64,000 nucleotides of DNA from Halovulum dunhuangense. GTDB taxonomy: Bacteria; Pseudomonadota; Alphaproteobacteria; Rhodobacterales; Rhodobacteraceae. The notes below the pieces were generated by a model. It saw only the letters and a program-made list of their open reading frames with translations, ran no database searches and was not told where the DNA came from. Shown here in pieces: positions 7,894 through 16,305 of the stretch. The stretch spans positions 248,001 through 312,000 of the forward strand of contig NZ_JABFBC010000001.1 of NCBI RefSeq assembly GCF_013093415.1. Reading direction: 5' to 3'. Each line of letters starts with the position of its first letter. Positions within the stretch are counted from its first letter, which is position 1. Both the position numbers and the translations under genes were made by a program.

Positions 7894-9216
7894 GCCGCGC
7901 AGCCGGTCCGCCAGCGCGCGCCCCAGCTCGGCCCCCTGCCGTGCGATGCGGGCGCTTTCCCCAAGATAGGTAACCGGGTCGAGCGCGTCGCGCGCCTCGT
8001 CGAGGGTGAGCCGCCCCTTCAGTTGTGGAAGCGCCACGACACGCTGCGCGATGGTCTCGCGGCTGATATCGGGCTCGGCCACGATGTCGTGCAGGGTGTC
8101 GTGGGCGGCCAGATGGCCCAGCTCGGGCGCGATCTTCATCATCAGCCGCTCCGAGGCGGCGTGCGCCTTCGAGGCGACCAGGTTGGCCGCCATCCGCTCG
8201 GGGCTGGGTGCGATGTTGGCGCAAAGATGCTCGAACCGGCGGGAAAGCGTCCAGGCCAGCGGGCAGGCCCGGTCGAGGGTGCGCGCGACAAGGTGGTTGG
8301 CCGCCGCATCGCCCTCGTTCACCGACAGCGCCCCCTCCATCGCAGGCGCCGCCGCCGCGCGAAGGTCGGCCGCCATGGCGATGACATGCACGACCAGCTT
8401 GGGGTTCACCTTGTGCGGCATGGTCGAGGATCCGACCACACCCGCATCGAGTGTTTCGGCCACCTCTTCGATTTCCTCGCCCATCAGGACGTAAAGCTCG
8501 CCCGCGATCCGTTCCAGCGTAGTGGCCCAGAGCGCCAGCTGCACGACGTAGTCGGCGAAGATGTCGTTGACGGCCCGGCCGGGGACAAGCAGTTCGCGCA
8601 TGCCCAGCCGCGCGGCCATCAGCCGATTGATCTCCTCCCCGCGCCCCTCGAAGGCGTGCATCGCCCCGACGGCGCCACCGAAGGGCAGCACGAAGACCCG
8701 CCGCTCCATCCCGAGCAGGCGATCGACGGCGCGGTCCAGTTCCTCGATCCAGCCGGCCACCTTGAAGCCGAAGCTGATCGGCAGCGCGTGGCGCCGGTTT
8801 GTCCGTCCGATCATCGGCGTTTCGGCATGGCTGTCGGCCAGGTCGGAAAGGCGGGCCACCGCGCCAGCTACATGGGCGCAGATTTCCCGGTGCGCGCGCC
8901 GCATCAGCAGAAGGCGCCCGGCCTGCATCACGTTCTGCGTGGTGGCGCCCCAGTGGAACCATGCCCCCGCAGGCCCCGCACGATCCGCGACGACCCGCGT
9001 CAGCGCATGGATCGGGGCGCGGGTGCGCGCGGCCTCGTGCTCCAGCGCGGCAAGACCCAGCGTGTCCACATCGGCCACGGCGGCGATTCCTTCCGCCGCC
9101 CAGGCGGGGATCATGCCCAGCTCGGCCTGCACCTCTGCCAGCGCGATTTCCACGTCGAGCCAGGATTGCCACAGCATCCGGGGCGAAAACAGCGTCTCCG
9201 GCGTGATGTCGTTCAT
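7885..9216 (-). CDS. Adenylosuccinate lyase/CMLE-type lyase (fumarase-aspartase superfamily)
   Basis: 443 residues. The superfamily signature GSSTMPHKVNPK is present, with the TS/H region in FHWGATTQNVM and TNRRHALPISFGFK. It is closest in style to 3-carboxy-cis,cis-muconate cycloisomerase and PurB-like lyases. It is unlikely to be housekeeping PurB, because it is the last gene of a peptide-type ABC operon. It probably cleaves a C-N (fumarate-releasing) bond, or cycloisomerises, in the imported compound. The start at 9216 has GAGGGG seven bases upstream; the ATG at 9231 overlaps the upstream stop (ATGA) and is an alternative. Substrate unknown. Confidence 0.8.
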   Translation of the reverse strand: MNDITPETLFSPRMLWQSWLDVEIALAEVQAELGMIPAWAAEGIAAVADVDTLGLAALEHEAARTRAPIHALTRVVADRAGPAGAWFHWGATTQNVMQAGRLLLMRRAHREICAHVAGAVARLSDLADSHAETPMIGRTNRRHALPISFGFKVAGWIEELDRAVDRLLGMERRVFVLPFGGAVGAMHAFEGRGEEINRLMAARLGMRELLVPGRAVNDIFADYVVQLALWATTLERIAGELYVLMGEEIEEVAETLDAGVVGSSTMPHKVNPKLVVHVIAMAADLRAAAAPAMEGALSVNEGDAAANHLVARTLDRACPLAWTLSRRFEHLCANIAPSPERMAANLVASKAHAASERLMMKIAPELGHLAAHDTLHDIVAEPDISRETIAQRVVALPQLKGRLTLDEARDALDPVTYLGESARIARQGAELGRALADRLRGSE

Positions 9217-9227
9217 CCGATCGCCCC

Positions 9228-11048
9228 TCATGCCGACACCATGCCCGGCGCGGGCCGCGTCTCGAAACGCGGCGCCGCATCCAGCAGCGCGCGTGTATAG
9301 GGGGCCTCCGGCTGGGTCAGGACCCGCGCGGCCGGCCCCTCCTCGACCAGGCGGCCCTGAAGTAGAACCGCGACCCGGTTGGCAAGCTGGTGCACCACCG
9401 CCATGTCATGGGTGATGATCAGCGTGGTCAGCCCGAAATCGGCCTGCAGATCCACCAGAAGGTTCAGGATCTGCGCCTGCACCGACACGTCCAGCGCCGA
9501 TGTCGGCTCGTCGCAGATCAGCACCTCGGGGTTGTTGATCATGGCCCGGGCGATCGCCACGCGCTGGCGCTGGCCACCCGACAGGTGCAGCGGATAGCTG
9601 TGCAGAAGCCGCGCGGGCATCCGGACCAGGTCCATCATCTCTCGCGCGCGCCTGAGCGCCTCGGAAGCATCCTCGCCGCGCAGGCGCAGGGGTCGCGCGA
9701 TGATCTCGGCCACGGTACGACGCGGATTGAGCGAGGAATAGGGATCCTGAAAGATCGGCTGCACCAGGCGCGCCCGCGCGGTGTCGCTCAGCCCTTCGAT
9801 CGGTTGGCCCTGCAACCGCACCTCGCCCGCGGTGGCAGGGATCAGGCCCAGCAGGATGCGTGCGAGCGTCGATTTGCCCGACCCGCTTTCCCCCACCAGG
9901 GCGAGGGTCTCGCCGCGCCGAACGGTCAGTGACACGTCATCGACCGCGCGGATTTCCTTCTTCGTTCCGAAAATCCCGGATCTGAGCTGGTAGAGCTTGG
10001 TCACGCCCCGCGCCTCTATCATCAGATCGGCATGGCTGGTGTCGGCGGCCGCAGGCAGGGGTTCTGCGGGCGCAGCGGCCAGCTTTCCCGGCCCAGGCAG
10101 GACGCAGCGCGCCCAGTGATCGCCATCGGCCTGCACGGGCGGTCGCGCCTGCGTGCAGTCCGGGCGCACCTCGGCGCAGCGGGGGGCAAAGACGCAGGCG
10201 GTTGGCGGGGCCATCTGCGAGGCGACGGTTCCCGGGATCGCCGCCAGCCGCTGGCGCGGGCCGTCGATGGTCGGAATCGCCCGCAGGAGCGCCGCGCTGT
10301 AGGGGTGGCGGGCGTTTCGCAGCACGTCCGAGGCGCGCCCGGCCTCGAGGATCTCGCCGCCATACATCACCGCCACGCGGTCGGTGGCGTGCGACACCAC
10401 CGCCAGGTCATGCGAGATCAGGATCATCGCCATGCCCGTTTCGCGCCGAAGATCGGCGAGCAGATCCATGATCTGCGCCTGCACCGTGACATCCAGCGCC
10501 GTTGTCGGCTCGTCCGCGATCAGCAGATCCGGCTCCAGCATCAGCGCCATCGCGATCATCACGCGCTGGCGCTGGCCGCCCGACATCTGGTGCGGATACT
10601 GGCCCATGCGTGCTGCGGGATCCGGGATGCCCACCCGGTCAAGCAGCCGGATGGCCCGGTCGCGCGCGGCCTGCGCGTCCATCCGGCCCAGCCGGATCGC
10701 CGCCTCGGTCATCTGCCGGCCGATCGTGTAGACCGGGTTGAGCGAGGTCATCGGCTCCTGGAAGATCATGCCGATGCGGTTGCCCTGGATGGTGTCGGCG
10801 AACTGCCGGTCGGACATGGACATCAGGTCGCGCCCGTCCATGCGCATCGCATCGGCCTCCACCCGGGCCCCGCGTGGCAGAAGGCGCATCAGCGCAAGCG
10901 CGGTCATCGACTTGCCGGACCCGCTTTCGCCCACGATGCCCAGCGCCTCGCCCCGGTCGAGCGTGAAGGAAAGCCCGTGCACCGCGTGCAGCCAGCCCGT
11001 GGGGACCGGAAGACGGACGCTCAGTTTCTCGATCTCGATCAACGGCAT
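9228..11048 (-). CDS. Peptide/nickel-type ABC transporter ATP-binding protein, DppD-DppF fusion
   Basis: 606 residues containing two complete ABC ATPases. The first has Walker A GESGSGKS near residue 40, signature MSGGQRQR and Walker B LLIADEPT. The second has GESGSGKS near residue 385, signature LSGGQRQR and LICDEPTSALD. An oligopeptide-type C-terminal extension with cysteines (ACVFAPRC) separates them. The fusion replaces the usual DppD plus DppF pair. It powers uptake through the two permeases encoded just upstream, abutting the preceding permease gene at 11048 and sharing ATGA with the lyase region. Confidence 0.93.
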   Translation of the reverse strand: MPLIEIEKLSVRLPVPTGWLHAVHGLSFTLDRGEALGIVGESGSGKSMTALALMRLLPRGARVEADAMRMDGRDLMSMSDRQFADTIQGNRIGMIFQEPMTSLNPVYTIGRQMTEAAIRLGRMDAQAARDRAIRLLDRVGIPDPAARMGQYPHQMSGGQRQRVMIAMALMLEPDLLIADEPTTALDVTVQAQIMDLLADLRRETGMAMILISHDLAVVSHATDRVAVMYGGEILEAGRASDVLRNARHPYSAALLRAIPTIDGPRQRLAAIPGTVASQMAPPTACVFAPRCAEVRPDCTQARPPVQADGDHWARCVLPGPGKLAAAPAEPLPAAADTSHADLMIEARGVTKLYQLRSGIFGTKKEIRAVDDVSLTVRRGETLALVGESGSGKSTLARILLGLIPATAGEVRLQGQPIEGLSDTARARLVQPIFQDPYSSLNPRRTVAEIIARPLRLRGEDASEALRRAREMMDLVRMPARLLHSYPLHLSGGQRQRVAIARAMINNPEVLICDEPTSALDVSVQAQILNLLVDLQADFGLTTLIITHDMAVVHQLANRVAVLLQGRLVEEGPAARVLTQPEAPYTRALLDAAPRFETRPAPGMVSA

Positions 11049-11956
11049 CAGCCCCTCTCCTCCGGCGATGTGATGTCGCGCAGGCCGTCGCCCATCAGGT
11101 TCGCGCCGATGACGAGCACGAACAGCAGGATGCCGGGCAGCACGACCAGCCAGGGGCGATAGAAGATCGCCTCCTTGCCCTCGGCGATCATCAGACCCCA
11201 GCTGGGTGTCGGCGCCTGGATGCCGACCCCGAGAAAGCTGAGCGAGGCTTCCGCCAGGATCGCGATGCCAAGCTCGAAGGTGAAGATGACGATGATCTTG
11301 GAACTCAGGTTCGGAAGGATCTCGTGCCAGATGATCTGACGCGCGGTCGCCCCCGAGGCCCGCGAGGCGGCGATGAAGTCGAGGCTGCGGATATGCTGCG
11401 TCGCCGAGCGCGTGACGACCAGGTAATAGGTCCAGTGCAGCGCACCGATGATGCAGACCACGACGATGACCGACGGGCCGATGAAGAACACAAGCGCCAT
11501 CGCCAGCAGCAGGCCCGGAAGCGCAAGCTGCGCGGTCAGGACGAAGCTGACGGCGTGGTCCACCCAGCCGCCGAAATAGCCGGCCAGCACGCCCAGTGTG
11601 ACCCCGATGATCAACCCGATGGTCGCCGCGCCAAGCCCGATGGTGATCGAGACCCGGGTGCCATAGATCAGGCGGCTGAGATAATCGCGCCCGACCTGGT
11701 CGGTGCCAAGCGGATAGGTCCAGTTCCCGCCCTCGACCCAGACCGGCGGCAGCAGACGCGCCGACAGCGACTGCTGGTAGGGGTCATGCGGCGCAAGGAG
11801 GGGCGCGAATATCGCAACCAGCACAAGCAGCAGCAGGATGCCCGCGCCGATCTGGAAGCCGCGATGCCTGAGCGCCCGTGCGCGGGCAAGCTGGCCGGGG
11901 CTGGGCGGCAGCGGCTCTTCCATCGAGGCGGTTATTTCGGGTGACGAGGTGCTCAC
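11048..11956 (-). CDS. Peptide-type ABC transporter permease (DppC-like)
   Basis: 302 residues. Start GTG 11956 overlaps the stop of the upstream permease (GTGA), so translation is coupled; longer readings in this frame run through that gene and are artefacts. It has the N-terminal OppC-type cap, one membrane helix (GILLLLVLVAIFAPLLAP), then the BPD_transp_1 domain. The EAA motif ASRASGATARQIIWHEILPN, characteristic of DppC/OppC, contacts the ATPase. Six membrane segments are expected. Confidence 0.92.
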   Translation of the reverse strand: MSTSSPEITASMEEPLPPSPGQLARARALRHRGFQIGAGILLLLVLVAIFAPLLAPHDPYQQSLSARLLPPVWVEGGNWTYPLGTDQVGRDYLSRLIYGTRVSITIGLGAATIGLIIGVTLGVLAGYFGGWVDHAVSFVLTAQLALPGLLLAMALVFFIGPSVIVVVCIIGALHWTYYLVVTRSATQHIRSLDFIAASRASGATARQIIWHEILPNLSSKIIVIFTFELGIAILAEASLSFLGVGIQAPTPSWGLMIAEGKEAIFYRPWLVVLPGILLFVLVIGANLMGDGLRDITSPEERG

Positions 11957-12876
11957 GGTTTTCCGATCCTTATTCTCGGGTCGAGGGCCGCGTTCAGCAG
12001 GTCGGCCAGCAGGTTCATGCCGACGAAAACCAGGGCGAAGAGAAAGATCAGCATCTGCACGGTGGGAATGTCCGCCCCGAGGATGGACTGGAGCGCCAGG
12101 CGTCCGAGCCCGTTTATCGCGAATATGCTTTCGGTGATGACAGAGCCGCCGACCTTCTGGCCAAGCTGGACCGCCAGCACCGATACCACCGGCAGAAGCG
12201 CGTTGCGCAGCGCGTGGCGCATGAGAAGCGCGCCGCCGTTGTAGCCCTTGGATCGCGCGGTACGGATGTAGTCCGAGCCCATCACCTCGATCAGGCCGGT
12301 GCGCATGAGCCGCATCACCGGCGGCACCGACGATGCGCCAAGCACGAAGGCCGGCAGCACGAAATGGCGCCATGTCGTGTCGCCAGAGACGGGAAAGATC
12401 GGAAGCATCACCGCGAAGAGGATGATCAGGATCAGGCCCAGCCAGAAGTTCGGCACCGCCTGGGCCGACACCGCCAGCCACAGCGCGAAGCGGTCGATCC
12501 AGGTGTTCCGGTTGAGCGCGGCAAGCGCCCCCAGCGGAATGGCGATGAAGATGGTGACGAACAGCGCCGAGAAGGCCAGCGTCAGGGTCGTGCCGACGCG
12601 TTCCGCCACGAGTTCCGCCACCGGCTTGTTCCAGTAATAGCTGACGCCGAAATCGCCGCGCAGCACACCTGTCAGCCATTCGACGTAACGGACCCAGAGC
12701 GGCCGGTCCAGGCCGTAGCGGATGCGGATCTGCTCCACCACCTCCGGGTCGGCCTCTTCGCCGGCGATGGCATAGGCCGGGTCGGTCGCGATGTTGAGCA
12801 GCAGGAAGGCGGCAAGCGAAACGGTGAAGGCCACCGCCAGCGCCAGCGCAGCCCGTTGCAGGGCATAGTTCAGCAT
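11953..12876 (-). CDS. Peptide-type ABC transporter permease (DppB-like)
   Basis: 307 residues. The first membrane helix and OppB-type N-terminus (GLDRPLWVRYVEWLTGVLRGDFG) are followed by the permease domain. Its coupling loop YIRTARSKGYNGGALLMRHALRN is the DppB EAA motif. The gene ends in the GTGA overlap with the DppC-like gene. It is separated from the binding-protein gene upstream by 82 bases that hold a strong hairpin. Confidence 0.92.
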   Translation of the reverse strand: MLNYALQRAALALAVAFTVSLAAFLLLNIATDPAYAIAGEEADPEVVEQIRIRYGLDRPLWVRYVEWLTGVLRGDFGVSYYWNKPVAELVAERVGTTLTLAFSALFVTIFIAIPLGALAALNRNTWIDRFALWLAVSAQAVPNFWLGLILIILFAVMLPIFPVSGDTTWRHFVLPAFVLGASSVPPVMRLMRTGLIEVMGSDYIRTARSKGYNGGALLMRHALRNALLPVVSVLAVQLGQKVGGSVITESIFAINGLGRLALQSILGADIPTVQMLIFLFALVFVGMNLLADLLNAALDPRIRIGKP

Positions 12877-12920
12877 GGGTCAGCCTTCCGTCATCGAGAA
12901 GAGGCGCGAACCGGGTCGAA

Positions 12921-12944
12921 GACGGGGCGGATGGCCGCCCCGTC
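12921..12944 (-). terminator. Intercistronic hairpin between binding protein and permeases
   Basis: A perfect 10-bp stem GACGGGGCGG/CCGCCCCGTC with a 4-base loop lies just after the binding-protein stop and before the DppB-like start. There is no T tract. Such hairpins commonly stabilise the upstream message or attenuate transcription, so that more binding protein than permease is made. Confidence 0.6.
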
Positions 12945-12958
12945 CGGATCCGGGGACA

Positions 12959-14491
12959 TCACTTCCAGCGGGCGTTCTGCAGACGCGGGACGCCGTCATT
13001 GTCGAGCGGGAAATCCAGCTCGGTCCGCACCAGGTAATCGGCCGAGTAGCTGACCAGCGGCACCCAGTAGGCCTGTTCGGCGATGCGGGTGATGGCCTGC
13101 TTGTAAAGCTCGAACCGGGCATCCTGGTCGGCGGTCTGCTCGGCCGCGAGCACCCATTCCACCACCTCTTCGTCGCCCGAGAGATGCCGGTCGCTCGTGT
13201 CCGAGAAATGCACCCGCGCGATCAGGGCGGTATCGGCCACCCCGCTTGAGCCCCAGGTGCCGATATAGGCGGGGATCTCGCGGTTGGCCCGCGCCTGGTT
13301 CAGCGTCTCGAGCTGGACATAGCGCAGGTTGATGTCGATGCCCACGGCCTCCAGGTCGGCCATCACCGCCTCGGAGACGGGGCGCTCGCGATAGGCCCAG
13401 AGATCCAGTTCGAAACCGTCGGGATAGCCTGCCTCGGCCAGCAGGGCGCGCGCCCGCTCCGGGTCGTACTCGTAGCGCGGCACGTCCTGCACGCAGCCGA
13501 ACTGGACCGGGTGGCAGGCGCTGTAGATCGGCTCGGACGCACCGCCGCCCATCAGGAACTCGGCGATCTCGGGCTTGTTCACCGCATGGTTCATCGCCTG
13601 GCGGACCCGCAGGTCGGTCAGTGGCCCGTCGGGCTGCGCAAGGCCGGCCGCGTCGAGCACGATGAAGGACACCCGCAGGTCGGGCCCGGCCAGATGCTCG
13701 ATGTCGGGATGCGCGTCAAGACTGCGCGCCACGTCGAGGGGCACGTTGAACATCCAGTCGATGCCGCCCGACATCAGCTCGGCCTGCTGGGTGCCCATGT
13801 CCGGCAGGTTCCGCACGACGATGTTGCCGATATCCGGCGCATCGCCGTAATAGTCGTCGAAACGTTCGAGCACGACTTCCACGCCCGGCTGGAAGCTTGC
13901 GACCCGGTAGGGCCCGGCGCCGACGAGTTGCGTCGCCATGGCGTTGCGGTCCACCTCGGTGCCCTGGTGGTAGGCGCCATCCTTGCGCAGCATCACGCGC
14001 TGCGCCATGTCGCGGATGATCAGCGGGTTGATCGCGCGCAGATGGAAGCGCACGCTATGGTCGCCGGTGACCTCGGCCCGCTCCAGCCAGCGGCTGATCA
14101 GCGCCTGGGCATGGGACTCGGAGTTCTCGTCGATCACCCAGTTGTAGGTGTAGGCGACATCGGCCGCGGTCAGCGGCGTGCCGTCATGGAAGCGCACGTC
14201 GTCGCGCAGCTGCACGTCGATCGTCATGTCGTCCACGAATTCGTAGGACGTCGCCACGCCCGGTTCGATCGCCTGCGTCTCCGGGTTCATGGTGAACAGG
14301 GTCGCGTCGGTCATCTGGGCGAGGATTATGTATTCCCGCCGCGTGGTGTAGAGATAGTCGAGATTGAGGATCTCGCCCGCAAGGGCGGCCCGCAGGGTGT
14401 CGTCCTGGGGTCCGGCCGCAGCGGGCGCCGCATAGGCCAGGCCCGCCGCCAGCATGATCGGACCGAGGGACCGGCAGAATGTGTTTCGCAT
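12959..14491 (-). CDS. ABC transporter substrate-binding protein, family 5 (peptide/opine/nickel type)
   Basis: 510 residues with a signal peptide (hydrophobic core IMLAAGLAYAAPAAA, cleavage near residue 26). The body matches SBP_bac_5: TSYEFVDDMTIDVQLRDDVRFHDGTPLTAADVAYTYN and QAMNHAVNKPEIAEFLMGG. It is the first gene of a binding protein-DppB-DppC-DppDF-lyase operon. It has a strong GGGAGGA ribosome-binding site. The ligand could be a peptide, opine or amino-acid conjugate; the downstream lyase suggests a compound with a succinyl- or carboxymuconate-like moiety, which is inference. Confidence 0.9.
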   Translation of the reverse strand: MRNTFCRSLGPIMLAAGLAYAAPAAAGPQDDTLRAALAGEILNLDYLYTTRREYIILAQMTDATLFTMNPETQAIEPGVATSYEFVDDMTIDVQLRDDVRFHDGTPLTAADVAYTYNWVIDENSESHAQALISRWLERAEVTGDHSVRFHLRAINPLIIRDMAQRVMLRKDGAYHQGTEVDRNAMATQLVGAGPYRVASFQPGVEVVLERFDDYYGDAPDIGNIVVRNLPDMGTQQAELMSGGIDWMFNVPLDVARSLDAHPDIEHLAGPDLRVSFIVLDAAGLAQPDGPLTDLRVRQAMNHAVNKPEIAEFLMGGGASEPIYSACHPVQFGCVQDVPRYEYDPERARALLAEAGYPDGFELDLWAYRERPVSEAVMADLEAVGIDINLRYVQLETLNQARANREIPAYIGTWGSSGVADTALIARVHFSDTSDRHLSGDEEVVEWVLAAEQTADQDARFELYKQAITRIAEQAYWVPLVSYSADYLVRTELDFPLDNDGVPRLQNARWK

Positions 14492-14645
14492 GATCGTCCT
14501 CCCATTTTTTTCTCAGGGGATGCTACACGCGACCGTCCACGTCAAATATCGCAATTAATCGTATATCTGTTGTCCAAATCGGGACGGACAGGCGCCACTC
14601 TGCCAGAGCGGCGTCCGTCGGCTTCGTTCCTTCTGCTGATTGCGC

Positions 14646-14679
14646 GCGCGCCGCCCCCTGTTTCCGGAGGGCGGCGCGC
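14646..14679 (-). terminator. Hairpin downstream of the amidase gene
   Basis: An 11-bp GC stem GCGCGCCGCCC/GGGCGGCGCGC (14646-14656, 14669-14679) with a 12-base loop starts 29 bases after the amidase stop on the minus strand. No T tract follows. It separates the amidase from the ABC operon, whose promoter should lie in the AT-rich stretch around 14540-14580. Confidence 0.5.
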
Positions 14680-14707
14680 ATCGGGAAGTCGGGGCGGCTG
14701 ACCTGCG

Positions 14708-16069
14708 CTACGCGTCGGGCGCGAGGCTCTTTTCGAGCCATGCAGCCTTTTGCCCAAGCGCGTGGTCCTGGCCCTGGAAGCCGGCGAGTTGCAGGCCGAA
14801 CGGCATGCCGTCCACCTTCATCAGCGGAAGGTTGAAGGCCGGGAACCCGATGAACGACCAGTAGAGCAGGAATGTCCGCGCGCCCGTGTATTCAAACCCC
14901 TCCGGAGCAGGCCCCGAGGCGGACGGCAGGATGACCGCATCATAGTTGCGCGACAATTCCATCACGCGGTTCCGAAGGTCTTCACGCTCGGCCCGCATGG
15001 CGCGGTACTCGTCGAGGCTGACCTCTTTCCCCAGCGCGACCAGTTCGTGGATCCTCGGGCCCATGGCCTCTGGCGCCACATCCACATAGCTGCGATAGGG
15101 CCAGCGCATGTCGAAGGCCACCATCCGGATCGAAATCTCGACGATGCGGTCAAGACGGCGCACGAGTTCCGCGAGGTAGGGGTCGCCGTCAGGCTCGCAG
15201 ACGGCAATTCCCAGTCCACGCAGATCGCCGAGCAGTGTGTCGAAGGCCTGAGCGCTTTGCCGATCCAGGTCGCTGAAGGCCGTGGTCCGGGCAACCGCAA
15301 GACGAACGGGCTTGACCGGCATAAGGGTGCAAGCGGCGTCACCGCCAAGACCGTTGGTATCCTGGCCAGGGGCGATTTCGCCGACCCATCGCGACAGGGC
15401 CCAGACGCTTTGCACCGACTGCCCGATCACGCCGAGATGGTCGTGGGATCTCGAAAGCGGGTGGACACCGTCGGTGCTGAGGGCGCCGAGCGTCGGCTTG
15501 AAACCGACCACGCCGTTGAAGGAGGACGGCCGGATGATGGAGCCCTGCGTCTGGGTTCCGAATGCCGCGACGAACATCCCCGCCGCGGTGCCGGCGGCAG
15601 ACCCGGAAGAAGAGCCGCCCGGCGTGTGACCCGTATTGTGCGGATTGACCGTGGGACCGGACCGTCCGATCGCGAACTCGGTCGTCACCGTCTTTCCGAG
15701 GATGACACCGCCACCCTCGCGGACTGCGCGGACACAGGCGGCATCGGACCGGCTCTGATGGCCGCTGAACATGTCGTTGTTCATCTGGGTGGGCATGTCG
15801 ATGGTGTCGATGATGTCCTTCACCCCGACCGGCATGCCATCGATCGGAGAGAGGGCCTTGCCAGAGGCGTATCGGGCGGTCGACAGATCGGCGGCCTTTC
15901 TTGCGCCCTCGACGTCGAGATGCGCGAAAGCCTTCACGGTCGCCTCTGATCGCTGGATATTCTCGAGGCACTGCTCGAGCAGGTTGCGTGGTGTATCGGT
16001 GCCCTCGAGGAACGCCTGACGCATGGTCGCGAAATCCGGCAGCGCCGCCACATGTGATGATGCAGACAT
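14708..16069 (-). CDS. Amidase (amidase signature family)
   Basis: 453 residues from ATG 16069; ATG 16072 is adjacent, and both follow GGAGG. The Ser-Ser-Lys triad region is intact: Lys84 in PVGVKDIID, the glycine-serine loop GGSSSGSAAG at 151-160, and the nucleophile Ser177 in TQGSIIRP. It hydrolyses a C-N amide; targets in the family range from simple amides to allophanate and Glu-tRNA. It is divergent from the TctCBA transporter across a 236-bp region full of dyads. It is therefore probably part of the same catabolic unit rather than a GatA subunit, since no gatB or gatC is nearby. Confidence 0.88.
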   Translation of the reverse strand: MSASSHVAALPDFATMRQAFLEGTDTPRNLLEQCLENIQRSEATVKAFAHLDVEGARKAADLSTARYASGKALSPIDGMPVGVKDIIDTIDMPTQMNNDMFSGHQSRSDAACVRAVREGGGVILGKTVTTEFAIGRSGPTVNPHNTGHTPGGSSSGSAAGTAAGMFVAAFGTQTQGSIIRPSSFNGVVGFKPTLGALSTDGVHPLSRSHDHLGVIGQSVQSVWALSRWVGEIAPGQDTNGLGGDAACTLMPVKPVRLAVARTTAFSDLDRQSAQAFDTLLGDLRGLGIAVCEPDGDPYLAELVRRLDRIVEISIRMVAFDMRWPYRSYVDVAPEAMGPRIHELVALGKEVSLDEYRAMRAEREDLRNRVMELSRNYDAVILPSASGPAPEGFEYTGARTFLLYWSFIGFPAFNLPLMKVDGMPFGLQLAGFQGQDHALGQKAAWLEKSLAPDA

Positions 16070-16097
16070 CATTCCTCCAGCAAAATTGGTCAAACCC

Positions 16098-16112
16098 GCA
16101 CAAACGTTGTGC
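16098..16112. promoter_or_regulatory. Inverted repeat GCACAA-ACG-TTGTGC
   Basis: A perfect 6-bp dyad with a 3-base centre, 29 bases upstream of the amidase start. It is a candidate operator in the divergent amidase/tctC control region. Confidence 0.4.
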
Positions 16113-16138
16113 ATGCATCTCTGAGTTGTTGATGAATT

Positions 16139-16157
16139 ATTGTCAACACTTGACAAT
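16139..16157. promoter_or_regulatory. Inverted repeat ATTGTCAA-CAC-TTGACAAT
   Basis: A perfect 8-bp dyad with a 3-base centre in an AT-rich stretch between the divergent amidase and tctC genes. Its length and symmetry suit a dimeric repressor such as a GntR- or IclR-type protein. No such regulator is encoded next to it. The TTGACA half could also overlap a -35 element. Confidence 0.5.
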
Positions 16158-16185
16158 CATACAATCAGGAATCCACAGTGATTCC

Positions 16186-16202
16186 GTGAACACCGGGTTC
16201 AC
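16186..16202. promoter_or_regulatory. Inverted repeat GTGAAC-ACCGG-GTTCAC
   Basis: A perfect 6-bp dyad with a 5-base spacer, about 105 bases upstream of tctC. It is the third of four dyads in this control region; a fourth, CCAGCA-T-TGCTGG, is at 16228-16240. Confidence 0.35.
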
Positions 16203-16305
16203 ATGCCTGTAAAATCGGCAGCTTACGCCAGCATTGCTGGTGTTGACGGCAGCGCTGTAACGGTACGGCTGTCGACAGTTCTGTTATGGCCAACAAGGGA
16301 GCCGC

